This document shows, one piece after another, positions 39,773-47,397 of a stretch of DNA of 64,000 nucleotides. The stretch comes from Streptomyces sp. NRRL F-5123. GTDB taxonomy: Bacteria; Actinomycetota; Actinomycetes; Streptomycetales; Streptomycetaceae. A model generated the notes under the pieces. The model made no database searches and had not been told where the DNA came from. It was given only the letters and a program-made list of their open reading frames with translations. The position numbers were made by a program, and so were the translations under genes. Position 1 is the stretch's first letter. Each line of letters opens with the position of its first letter. The stretch covers positions 146,994 to 210,993 of the forward strand of contig NZ_JOHY01000012.1 of NCBI RefSeq assembly GCF_000721495.1. The letters are read 5' to 3'.

Positions 39773-39944
39773 GTCGTGTCCGGGGGCGTGCGTGAGCGGC
39801 TGTCCGGTGCACGTACGGTCCCGGCTGACGCGGGGCGCCGGGCCGGACCGATGGCGCCCGGGTACTGGGGGAGACGACGCGGCCTCTGCCCGTCCGCTGT
39901 CTGCCGCAGACCGCAGGCGCGAGGCACCCGAGCTGGGCTCGGCG

Positions 39945-40598
39945 TCAGGCCTGGGCGCGGACCAGGAGCGTGCCAATGTGGTCGGGCTCGGGGGCGTCCA
40001 GGACACGGGCTTGAGGAGCGGTGAAACCGGCCCGGGCCAGCAGGCGTTCCCATACGGGCGGGCGGTAGCTGTAGCGGTAGGTGAACATGGCCTTCCCCGC
40101 GAAGCCACCCTTGTACATGCCCTGTGGGCCGTAGGCGCCCGGGATCGCGGGTGGCTGGGAGAAGACGAAGGTCCCGCCGGGATTGAGTCGGCGGCGGACG
40201 AGTGGGAAGAGCTTCGACGGGTCGGCGAACCAGGCCGCGCCGAAGATCGAGTACACCGCGTCGTAGGTCTCCGCTGTGGAGCCGAGGTAGTCCAGCACTT
40301 CGGCGCAGTGGAACTGCGCTCCTGACGGCGCCCAGCGCTCAGCGATCTTCCCGACCATCACCGGAGACAGGTCCACGCCTGTGGCCTTCACGCCGTTCTG
40401 CGCCAGGTGGGCGAGAGCGCGTCCGGTGCCGCAGCCGATCTCCAGGACGCTGCCCGGGTCGCCCAGGAGTTCAGGGCCGGGGCCGTGGTCGGCGTACTGC
40501 GTCCAGCGGAAGACCGGCTCGGCTTCGTCCTTGAAGGCGGTGCGGGCGTAGGCGTCCCACAGTTCGGTCTCGGCGACGATGTCGTGTTGCGCAGGCAT
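39945..40598 (-). CDS. SAM-dependent class I methyltransferase
   Basis: A 217-aa protein from the ATG at 40598 with AGAGGA upstream. Motif I VLEIGCGTGRALAHL, acidic motif II in ATGVDLSPVM, and motif IV-like YDAVYSIFGAAWF match Methyltransf_11/25. An N-terminal helix pair (ETELWDAYARTAFKD) precedes. The long C-terminal loop (QPPAIPGAYGPQGMYKGGFAGKAMFTYRY) suggests a small-molecule acceptor. It is the third gene of cassette A's minus-strand operon behind the ATPase-DUF6907 gene. The substrate cannot be inferred. Confidence 0.85.
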   Translation of the reverse strand: MPAQHDIVAETELWDAYARTAFKDEAEPVFRWTQYADHGPGPELLGDPGSVLEIGCGTGRALAHLAQNGVKATGVDLSPVMVGKIAERWAPSGAQFHCAEVLDYLGSTAETYDAVYSIFGAAWFADPSKLFPLVRRRLNPGGTFVFSQPPAIPGAYGPQGMYKGGFAGKAMFTYRYSYRPPVWERLLARAGFTAPQARVLDAPEPDHIGTLLVRAQA

Positions 40599-40679
40599 AT
40601 GTGTCCTCTGCTTGCCGAAGAAAGCGGCGCCTCGCCCCATGATGCCCGCAGGCACCGGACGAGCGGGGCACCGTTCGGT

Positions 40680-41186
40680 TCAGTGGCTGTCGGGGACCTT
40701 GTTGTCGCACGGCGAGCAGTCCGTGCCGTCGATCGCCCACAGCTCCTCGTCGATGTCGAAGCCGATCGAGGTGAGGAAGTCCGCGGTGCGAAGGCACAGG
40801 CCGTCGCTGCGGCGCTCGATGAACGGGGCGTGGTGCTTGTACCGGCCGCCGTTGTACAGGTCGCAGATCGCGAACCACACGGGCGTGTCGAGGATGAGCT
40901 GGTGGACCCCGATGTCGACGAGTTTGCCGACGCCCAGGTGCACCTCGGGGTGCTCGATGCAGGCGAGGGTGTACATGACGGCGTTGCCGAGGATCCGTTC
41001 GGCCATGTCGCGGACCATGGTGTGGTCACGCAGCAGGAGGGCGATCTCGCGGTCCCAGAGGGTCATGCCGCTGTCGAGGATGTTGACGGTCAGGTGCGCG
41101 ATGTGGGGCAGGACGGCGTTGAGGAGTTCCTTCGGGTCCCGACTGCGCAACCCGATACCGGTGTCGATCTGGACGGCTGTGGTCAT
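40680..41186 (-). CDS. GRDP-like helical protein (cassette A)
   Basis: A 168-aa protein. Its central block (LVDIGVHQLILDTPVWFAICDLYNGGRYKHHAPFIE) matches the phage protein at 8211-8687 in order and spacing (VD-x-G-x-H ... T ... CD ... HH-x-P), placing both in a glycine-rich-domain-like family. The C-terminus has a C-x2-C in DCSPCDNKV. Its ATG overlaps the stop of the ATPase-DUF6907 gene (ATGA), so it is translated with it. Function unknown; the conserved His residues could be a metal or catalytic site. Confidence 0.6.
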   Translation of the reverse strand: MTTAVQIDTGIGLRSRDPKELLNAVLPHIAHLTVNILDSGMTLWDREIALLLRDHTMVRDMAERILGNAVMYTLACIEHPEVHLGVGKLVDIGVHQLILDTPVWFAICDLYNGGRYKHHAPFIERRSDGLCLRTADFLTSIGFDIDEELWAIDGTDCSPCDNKVPDSH

Positions 41187-42130
41187 GGTGCTGTCCTCCT
41201 ATTCTGGGGTTGGGTAAGGCTTCTGGAGTGGGCGATCCAGTTCTCGCGGGCGGCGGTGAGGGCGGGGCGGATCTTCTGGTCGAGGAGGTCGGCGTGCTCG
41301 CGGAGCTTGGCGGCGATCTCGGTGAGCTGGTGGGGGTCGAGTCCGAGGATCCAGTGGCCTTCGGCGAGTTGGAGGTTGGCGACGGGGATGCGCTTACGGG
41401 GGTCGGGGTCGTGGGGGTTGCAGTCGATGCTGCCTTCGAGGACGGGTTCGTCCTGGGGGCCGTCCCAGCGGTCGGGGGCGGTGACGGGCATGAGCGGGCC
41501 CTCGAAGAAGGTGCGGTGGTTGACGAGGGCCAGCCGTTGCGGCAGCTCTTCGACCGGGACGTCGATCTCGGTGGGGTCGTCCTCGGCCCAGTCGGGCAGG
41601 TAGCCCTCGCTGACGGTGCCGTCCGTGGTGGTGATCGTCCACGTGCCCGGCGTGCTCCAGGGCGGCGGCTGCTCGCGGGCCCCGACCTCGAACCAGACGA
41701 CCTTCCCGGCGGGGTCGTCGGCGCTGCCCCAGTCCGCGGCGAGCGCGTCCACGAGCAGCAGCCCCCGCCCTCCCTCTGCGTCGAGCGAACCGTGCCGCGG
41801 CTTCGGCCGTACGGGACTGGCGTCCGTGACCTCCACCCGCACTCGGGCGCCGGTCCACCGTACGGCCACGACGCACGGGGCCTGGGCGTGCCGGATCGCG
41901 TTGGTGACGATCTCGCCAGTCAGCAGGCCCAGGTCGTCGAACATCACGCCCGTGAACGGCACACGCCATCCGCGCACCACGCTGAGCACTTCACGCCGGG
42001 CCGCCGTGACAGCCGCCTCGTCTGCCGACACGTGGAATCTGCGGCTGATGGCAGGGCGTAGGTCGCTTGCGTTCAGCCGGGCAGGGGGAACAGCCGACAT
42101 CGTCTTATCCGGCGCGATGGTGTGGCACAT
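41183..42130 (-). CDS. Anti-sigma-type ATPase fused to DUF6907-like domain (A)
   Basis: A 315-aa protein, start at the ATG at 42130. Residues ~30-145 form a GHKL/RsbW-type ATPase: FDDLGLLTGEIVTNAIRHA (N box), VEVTDASPVRPKP (G1-like) and GGRGLLLVDALAADWG (G2). Residues ~175-315 match the C-terminal module of the phage protein at 35297 (WTITTTDGTVSEGYLPDWAEDDPTE ... LDPHQLTEIAAKLREHADLLDQKIRPAL). RsbW-like proteins bind sigma factors or phosphorylate anti-anti-sigma factors. It is divergent from an HTH-TPR regulator. The fusion recurs almost unchanged in cassette B. Confidence 0.82.
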   Translation of the reverse strand: MCHTIAPDKTMSAVPPARLNASDLRPAISRRFHVSADEAAVTAARREVLSVVRGWRVPFTGVMFDDLGLLTGEIVTNAIRHAQAPCVVAVRWTGARVRVEVTDASPVRPKPRHGSLDAEGGRGLLLVDALAADWGSADDPAGKVVWFEVGAREQPPPWSTPGTWTITTTDGTVSEGYLPDWAEDDPTEIDVPVEELPQRLALVNHRTFFEGPLMPVTAPDRWDGPQDEPVLEGSIDCNPHDPDPRKRIPVANLQLAEGHWILGLDPHQLTEIAAKLREHADLLDQKIRPALTAARENWIAHSRSLTQPQNRRTAP

Positions 42131-42253
42131 GTCAGGGAGACCCTTCTTTGGGCTGAAGCGGAGCACGCCGGCAACGGGGCGGTGAGAAAAGGCTCCGCCG
42201 ACCAACCGCTCGGCGGGAGCGTGTGCGGACTCCGGGCACGGGGTTGGCGAACA

Positions 42254-42264
42254 CACACTGTGTG
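42254..42264. promoter_or_regulatory. Small dyad in divergent control region of cassette A
   Basis: CACAC-T-GTGTG lies between the two divergent genes, 48 bp before the regulator start. It could be the operator for the HTH-TPR regulator; the evidence is symmetry and position only. Confidence 0.4.
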
Positions 42265-42311
42265 AAGGCGAATTGGTTACGCTCGGCTGCACTGAGTGAT
42301 GCGAGGACTAC

Positions 42312-43646
42312 ATGGAGCCGAACACCCTGCTCGACGCTCTGCTTGACGAAGCCGGCATGTCACGGATCGGCTTGGCCGCACGCGTGAACGCCGCTGGCAG
42401 GTCTCGAGGCAGGCAGATGCGCTACGACCACTCCTCGGTGATTCGCTGGTTGCGCGGGCAACGTCCACGCGGCGTCGCGCCCGACCTGATCTGCGACGTT
42501 CTCTCCGAGCGCCTGGGCCGACCGGTGAGCCTCGATGACATCGGCATGGGCCTTCCCGGGACCGGTGGGCACGGCTCGCCGTTGGCCGGATTCATTGAGC
42601 GCTCCACCGCGCTGTGGCGGGGAGACGGCCAGCAGCGCGACGATCTCGTGTGCGCCCCACTTCTCACCGGCGTGGCCGCGATCGGCCCGGTCTGGGAGTG
42701 GGAGAACCCACCGGAGGACCTCGACGTCTCGCGAGCGGGCAGCCTCCATGTGGGGCGCGCCGACGTGGAGGTGCTACGCATCGCCCGAACGCACTACGAG
42801 GCGATGTACCGCCAGACGGGCGGCGTGGCCACGCGAGGCCGCATCGTAAGGTTCCTCGCCGAGCACACGTCCCCGCTTGTTCGAGGTGCCTACACGGATG
42901 CCACTGGCCGTGAACTCCACCGCGCCGTGGGCGGCTTGGCAGCAGTCGCCGGAATCTGTGCCTACGACTCCGACGCCCAGGGGCTCGCTCAGCGCTACTT
43001 CCACCAGGCGTTACGCCTTGCCAAGGCGTTCGGTGACCGCGCCTTCGGCGGCTACGTCATAGCGCTGCTGGTCAACCAGGCTGTGTTCGTACGGGATTTC
43101 CGGCAGGCAGTGGCCTTCGCCGAGGCCGGTATCCGTACCGCGGGCGCTCACATGTCCCCGGCGCTGGCCACCGACCTGTACGCCATGCAGGCCAAGGCGT
43201 TCTCCCGCATGGGGGACCAGGCCGCCGCCCACCGCTGCATGTTGCTCGCCGAATCTGCCGCCGCGCGCATCCGGCCCGCTGACGAACCGGCCGAGCTGGG
43301 TTACGTACAGCCTGGCCTGGTTGAAGCGCAGTTGGCGGAAGCCCTCATCAGCCTGGGCGATTGGGCCCCGGCACAGACGTACGCCACCGAAGCGGTGCGA
43401 GCCCGCGCGCACGCTCGCGGCTCCGTACACCGCTTGGCGACACTAGCCACCGCCGACCTCGGCCGCGGCAATCCCGAACAGGCCGCCGCACACAGCCTGG
43501 CCGCATTGAACCTGGCCAGGGGGCAGGAGTCGCGGCGGCTACGGGAACGCTTCGCCAAACTCCGTGGTCTGCTCGCCGACCATGGTTCCGCGGCAGGCCG
43601 CGGTGCGGTGGAGCAGATCGACGCCTCTCTCTCGCTGCCGCTGTGA
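42312..43646 (+). CDS. HTH regulator with TPR domain (cassette A)
   Basis: A 444-aa protein with a GAGGA site. Residues ~1-75 hold a lambda-repressor-like HTH with an inserted loop (LLDALLDEAGMSRIGLAARVN ... YDHSSVIRWLRGQRPRGVAPDLICDVLSERLGRPVSLDDIG). From ~190 to 430 helical repeats of TPR type follow (LAQRYFHQALRLAKAFGDRAFGGYVIAL, ATDLYAMQAKAFSRMGDQAAAHRCM). Such Streptomyces regulators sense partner peptides or proteins through the TPR part. It is divergent from the ATPase-DUF6907 gene and 71 bp upstream of a NUDIX gene it may be co-transcribed with. Confidence 0.82.
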   Translation: MEPNTLLDALLDEAGMSRIGLAARVNAAGRSRGRQMRYDHSSVIRWLRGQRPRGVAPDLICDVLSERLGRPVSLDDIGMGLPGTGGHGSPLAGFIERSTALWRGDGQQRDDLVCAPLLTGVAAIGPVWEWENPPEDLDVSRAGSLHVGRADVEVLRIARTHYEAMYRQTGGVATRGRIVRFLAEHTSPLVRGAYTDATGRELHRAVGGLAAVAGICAYDSDAQGLAQRYFHQALRLAKAFGDRAFGGYVIALLVNQAVFVRDFRQAVAFAEAGIRTAGAHMSPALATDLYAMQAKAFSRMGDQAAAHRCMLLAESAAARIRPADEPAELGYVQPGLVEAQLAEALISLGDWAPAQTYATEAVRARAHARGSVHRLATLATADLGRGNPEQAAAHSLAALNLARGQESRRLRERFAKLRGLLADHGSAAGRGAVEQIDASLSLPL

Positions 43647-43717
43647 CGGGCACAGCAAGTGCCCGGTGCGATAGCGTCCCAGGCACCGAGGCAGACGATC
43701 AGGTACGGAGTGGGCAC

Positions 43718-44254
43718 GTGTCGGTCTGGAAGAACCACGGCGAGAAGACCGTCTACGAGAATCCCTGGCTCACCTTGAACCTCGCGGACGTCGAGCTGCC
43801 GGGCGGCCGCCACCTCGACCACTACGTCATCCGTCAGCGCCCGGTCGCCCTCGCCACTACCGTCAACGAGGCCGGCGAGGCCCTGTTGCTGTGGCGGCAC
43901 CGCTTCATCACCGACTCATGGGGCTGGGAACTGGCCGCCGGGGTCGTCGAGCACGGCGAGGACATCGAAGCGGCAGCCGCCCGCGAAATGCTTGAGGAGA
44001 CCGGCTGGCGCCCCGGCCCGCTCCAGCACCTGCTGACCGTCGAGCCCTCCAATGGCCTTGCTGACGGCCGCCACCACGTCTACTGGTCGACCACGGCCGA
44101 ATACGTCGGTCACCCTGAGGACGACTTCGAATCCGACCGCCGGGAGTGGGTCCCGCTGGCCTCCGTCCCGTCTCTCATCGAGCGCGGCGAGATCAGGTCC
44201 GCCAACGCGGTGGCCGCGCTTCTCCTGCTGCACCACATGCACGCCGGAAGGTAG
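43718..44254 (+). CDS. NUDIX hydrolase
   Basis: A 178-aa protein from GTG 43718 with GGAG upstream. The Nudix box GVVEHGEDIEAAAAREMLEETGW is complete (G-x5-E-x7-RE-x2-EE-x-G). The upstream ELPGGRHLDHYVIRQRPVALATTV strand resembles ADP-ribose/nucleoside-diphosphate-sugar pyrophosphatases. It hydrolyses a nucleoside diphosphate linked to X; the exact substrate is unknown. As the last gene of cassette A on the plus strand it follows the HTH-TPR regulator. Confidence 0.9.
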   Translation: MSVWKNHGEKTVYENPWLTLNLADVELPGGRHLDHYVIRQRPVALATTVNEAGEALLLWRHRFITDSWGWELAAGVVEHGEDIEAAAAREMLEETGWRPGPLQHLLTVEPSNGLADGRHHVYWSTTAEYVGHPEDDFESDRREWVPLASVPSLIERGEIRSANAVAALLLLHHMHAGR

Positions 44255-44313
44255 GGAGCCGCCAGGGCTCTGCTTGAATCCGCGGTCTTCAGGACGGAGT
44301 TCTCGCGCTGTAT

Positions 44314-44447
44314 GCGTGAGCGATGCGTGAGCGGATGTGCTGGCACCGGGCGGTGCTGTGCGGACCGAGTGACAACCTTGGTCCGTCTGACCTGCGGGTT
44401 TCGGATGGTGCTCCACCGTCCACCACCGCGCGGCACACCCTGGCCAG
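44314..44447. repeat. 134-bp right flank, cassette A
   Basis: From GCGTGAGCGATGCGTGAGCGG to the att core, this is homologous over exactly 134 bp to 53069-53202 and 55060-55193 (roughly 85-90 percent by eye). It includes TCTGACCTGCGGGTTT at 44386, exactly 62 bp before the core in all three. Confidence 0.88.
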
Positions 44448-44494
44448 GACTTTTAATCCATTGGTTGTGGGTTCGAGTCCCACACGGCCTACCG
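44448..44494. repeat. tRNA-Lys 3' half, copy 3
   Basis: 47 bp identical to 7537-7583; border between cassettes A and B. Confidence 0.95.
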
Positions 44495-44531
44495 CATCGG
44501 CCCTCTTCGCAGGGCGCTGACCTGCGGTTTC

Positions 44532-44565
44532 TGTGCCCCGACCGTCCCCGGACGGCCGGGGCACA
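44532..44565. terminator. Hairpin of left flank, cassette B
   Basis: TGTGCCCCGACCGTCC / GGACGGCCGGGGCACA, 16-bp stem with one A-C mismatch, 2-nt loop, 38 bp after the tRNA fragment. It is the counterpart of 39739-39772. Confidence 0.7.
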
Positions 44566-44729
44566 GTCGTGTCCGGGGGCGTGCGTGAGCGGACGCGTGG
44601 CTGGTGGAGCGGCTCGCGACCTCAGCAGGGGTGTCGGCGCTCGTCAGGGCGGGTTGCTGCTGCCGGCCCGTTGTCACAGGAACGCCCTATGGTGCGTCGC
44701 AGCGGGGTGAAGCGACTTGGGGGTCATTT

Positions 44730-45389
44730 ATGGGAACCAGCTACGAGGGCGTACTCGTCGTGGCCGGAGTCGAGGCGGTGCGTGAGGCTCTGGTCCGGGC
44801 CGAAGTGACGGCGATCGTTGCTCCTGTCGGTGTGGAGCGCACCGCGATACTGCCCCGTGAGGGCGCGTACAACGTCGCGGAGGTGGACGACCTGGCGCGC
44901 TACCTCAGCGGTACCTGCGGGTTCAGCGTGCTCGTCCACACTCTGTACGACTCCGACCTCCTGAGCTTGTACGTCTACAGAGGCGGCGACTGCGTTCACG
45001 AATACCAGTCGGAAATGGCCTACCTGGGAACGCCTTTCGAGGACGAAGACGGTGAGATGAAGGTCGAGTTGGGCGGCGTGCTCTATGCCTCCGATGACGA
45101 GTCCCTGCCCACCGGTCCCTGTGGTGCTGACCCCGAGGTGTTCTCAACCTTCGGCACCGGGCACGTGGACCATGACCGGCTCGGCGCGCTGCTCAGGTGC
45201 GAAGGCCTGGACGACGAGGATGCGTGTATGTACGCCCAGGGCCTCCACTGGGCTGTGTCGGAGGCGTTGAATCTGCAACCCGCAGCGCTGACCGAGGCCT
45301 ACCGTCATGCCAATGTCTCCGACTACCCGGGGGCCGCGCTGGTTGGCCCTTCGCGGAACGAACCGTCGGCCGGTGCCGCCCTGCTGTAG
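44730..45389 (+). CDS. Unrecognised 219-aa acidic protein
   Basis: It starts at the ATG at 44730 behind a GGGGG-type site (GTSYEGVLVVAGVEAVREALVRAEVTAIVAPVG). Middle segment FSVLVHTLYDSDLLSLYVYRGGDCVHEYQSEMAYLG and an acidic loop (FEDEDGEMKVELGG) suggest an alpha/beta fold; the C-terminus is helical (EDACMYAQGLHWAVSEAL). There is no signal peptide or membrane segment. I do not recognise the family; similar proteins may be immunity or SUKH-like small-domain proteins, but that is only a resemblance in size and acidity. It is transcribed toward the converging APH-like pseudogene. Confidence 0.6.
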   Translation: MGTSYEGVLVVAGVEAVREALVRAEVTAIVAPVGVERTAILPREGAYNVAEVDDLARYLSGTCGFSVLVHTLYDSDLLSLYVYRGGDCVHEYQSEMAYLGTPFEDEDGEMKVELGGVLYASDDESLPTGPCGADPEVFSTFGTGHVDHDRLGALLRCEGLDDEDACMYAQGLHWAVSEALNLQPAALTEAYRHANVSDYPGAALVGPSRNEPSAGAALL

Positions 45390-45501
45390 CTCTGTTGGCT
45401 CGGGGCAGGGAAGGAGACGTAGCGCGGCCGTAGAGCAGCCGTTCGACGTGCGATGCCGATGCCCCCCACTCCGGTACCGGCTTTCGCCTGGGCGTCCTCG
45501 G

Positions 45502-46304
45502 CTACAGATTCGTGCTGAGGGCGCGTGCCAGCGACGTCGCCCGATCCGCCGTTGCCCTCTTCCACGGGGTGTGGTCCTGTTCGGCGATCTCCCGCCACAG
45601 GGACGCCGTCGCCGTACCGAACGCCGCGAGTGCTTCGGGCGCTGCACTCCGCCAAGACGGGAAGCGGCCGGCGTATTCGATCGCGGCCGAGGCCGGGTGG
45701 CCTGCGTCAATGAGGCGCAGCGCGAGGGTGCCGGGTCGATCCAGGCGGCGCCGCGTGTCGTCCATGCCCAGTCGATGAGCCGTGCCCGACCTCCTGCGAT
45801 CAGGACGTTGTCCGGGGCGAAGTCCGTGTGCAGCAGTGCGTCACCGTCGAAGTGCTGCAACGTGCCAGGTTGCGCGTACTCCGCCCACCGGTCCACGGCC
45901 TGCTTGATGCCGACGTCGGCCGGTGCGGTGATCCCTTGCAGTTCGGAGAGTGCCGCTTCCACGAGCGGCAGGTCGGGAGAGCCGGGCGCGTAGTCGGCGT
46001 GGCGGCCGTCGACGACCTCGTAGCCGAGGAGGCTCCAGCCGTCGAACTCCAGGTGCCAGTACAGGCGTGGGCAGGAGGAGGGCAGGTGCGGGGCCACTGC
46101 TGCCTCACGGCGCTGTGCACCCGCCTGGGGATGGTCGGTCGGGATGCCCTTCACGAAGACGGGGCCGCTGTCCGTGTCGAGGACGGATGCGATGCCGGAG
46201 TTCATGCCGCCGGGCGCGGTCACCGCCTCGTGCACGGCGCCGGTCTTGTCGGAAACGGCCCGGCGGGCTTCGGTGGGAAGCCGCTCGAAAGGGATACGGG
46301 ACAT
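45502..46304 (-). pseudogene. APH-family kinase-like gene, frameshifted
   Basis: From the ATG at 46304 the frame shows an APH/choline-kinase fold: N-lobe VHEAVTAPGGMNSGIASVLDT, VFVKGIP lysine, hinge LLGYEVVDG, catalytic HTDFAPDNVLIAGG and metal-binding LIDWAW. Just after WIDP (about 45735) the frame breaks; the expected C-terminus (TLALRLIDAGHPASAAIEYAGRFPSW ... TADRATSLARAL) continues one frame over to a stop at 45502. The damaged relative at 55.6 kb reads through this point (WIDPSALALRLMEAGH), so a one-base loss here is likely. It is the last gene of the cassette B operon and may have acted on a nucleoside or small molecule. Confidence 0.78.
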
Positions 46305-46420
46305 GGACACGCGCTGTTCCTCGGGTATTCGGCGATAAGGGAGTGCCGCCCCGGCCAGTTATGACCGGAGCGGCACCCTCAGGGGAAGGCTGTGAGACGC
46401 CGGTGAAACAGGCCTGTCGG

Positions 46421-46735
46421 CTACGCCAGTGACCGGTCGGTGATGATGCTCACCCGCTCTTCGAAGACTTTCGCCGCGTCGGGGGTGAGCGTCGCCAACG
46501 CGACCATGCTGCTGAGCATCACGTCGCACAACTCGTTCTGGACGTCCTCCCACGTGTGGCTGCGGCCCTTGCGGGGGTTGGCGGAGACAGCGCCCATTGC
46601 CGCCTGCGCCACCTCACCGACCTCCTCCTGGACCTTGAGCAGACGCAACAGCCGCGCCTGTGCCGGCGTCGCGTTGTCCTTCTCGTCCAGCCACTGCACG
46701 AGCTGGTGGATCTTCGTCCAGATCTCGTCGTTCAC
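46421..46735 (-). CDS. MazG-like nucleotide pyrophosphohydrolase
   Basis: A 104-aa single-domain MazG-like protein: IHQLVQWLDEKD, then KVQEEVGEVAQA with the metal-binding EE (37-38) and E41, NPRKGRSHTWEDVQNELCDVM with E68/D71. This all-alpha family hydrolyses NTPs or dNTPs to monophosphates and pyrophosphate. Its start overlaps the stop of the kinase gene (ATGA), so expression is coupled. It may remove a specific (d)NTP or a modified nucleotide made by its operon partners. Confidence 0.88.
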   Translation of the reverse strand: MNDEIWTKIHQLVQWLDEKDNATPAQARLLRLLKVQEEVGEVAQAAMGAVSANPRKGRSHTWEDVQNELCDVMLSSMVALATLTPDAAKVFEERVSIITDRSLA

Positions 46736-47397
46736 GACGGCGGTGCTCCTTGCGTACGCGTGGATTCCAGATCACGAGCGACGCTACCGAGCCGGGCGGG
46801 CGCGTAGGCGGCGATCTGCTCAGCAATCACACCGGCGGGTGCGGTGCTTGTGTCGACAACGAGGACGGGCACACCTATGTCGCGCAGGATCACCACCACC
46901 TCTGCGTAGAGCGCCGACTCGCGCGCAGGGAAGTCCGGCGCCCGGTTGAAGCGGTGTGTGGCACCGCGTGCGGCGATGCGGGCGGCGATGTTGTGGGGGT
47001 CCGCATTGAGGATGACCGCGAGGTCCGGCAGGCGTATGCCGGCGTTGAGGTTGAGCAGGTACTGCTGCGGTACCCCGTCGAGTGCCTGCACAACGAGCGT
47101 GGATGCGAGGTACCGAACGCTCACCACGGTGATGCCGGACTCCAGGCGCGGGACCACCTCGTGGGCCAGGTGGTAATGCCGGTCGGCGACGACCAGACAG
47201 GCCAGCGCCGCCCCGCTGTAGTCGTCCGCGTTCTCGCGGATGAACCGGCCCAGCGTCGAGCGGGAGGGCTCGGTCGTCGCGTGGACCTGCTCCCCGCGGT
47301 GCGCCAGCGTCTGGACCAGGGCGGCGACAGTCTTGGACTTCCCGACGCCGCCAGGGCCGTCGACGGTGATGAAGCGCCCCGGGCGTCCGGCCGTCAT
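46732..47397 (-). CDS. Thymidylate kinase-like nucleotide kinase
   Basis: A 221-aa P-loop kinase with ITVDGPGGVGKSKT (residues 10-23), TTEPSRSTLGRFIRE (the TMPK-like E-P-x-x-T/S-x-x-G-x-x-I-R motif), the DR-Y/H region VVADRHYHL, and RYLASTLVVQAL. The LID is shortened (RIAARGATHRF). Real TMPKs have two P-loop-adjacent basic patterns; this divergent version probably phosphorylates another (deoxy)nucleotide. It is coupled by 4-base overlaps to the radical SAM gene before and MazG after. A truncated relative remains at 56.0-56.2 kb. Confidence 0.85.
   Translation of the reverse strand: MTAGRPGRFITVDGPGGVGKSKTVAALVQTLAHRGEQVHATTEPSRSTLGRFIRENADDYSGAALACLVVADRHYHLAHEVVPRLESGITVVSVRYLASTLVVQALDGVPQQYLLNLNAGIRLPDLAVILNADPHNIAARIAARGATHRFNRAPDFPARESALYAEVVVILRDIGVPVLVVDTSTAPAGVIAEQIAAYAPARLGSVARDLESTRTQGAPPS

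Larger units (their letters stand above)
39655..44494. mobile_element. Cassette A between tRNA-Lys att copies 2 and 3
   Basis: This 4.8-kb segment is bounded by identical 47-bp tRNA-Lys fragments. The left end carries the hairpin flank (39702-39800) and the right end a 134-bp flank (44314-44447) also present at the right ends of cassettes B and C. Genes: SAM methyltransferase, GRDP-like protein and ATPase-DUF6907 (minus), HTH-TPR regulator and NUDIX hydrolase (plus). There is no integrase, transposase or replication gene. It is best read as an integrated non-autonomous cassette or a stripped integrative element. Confidence 0.75.
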
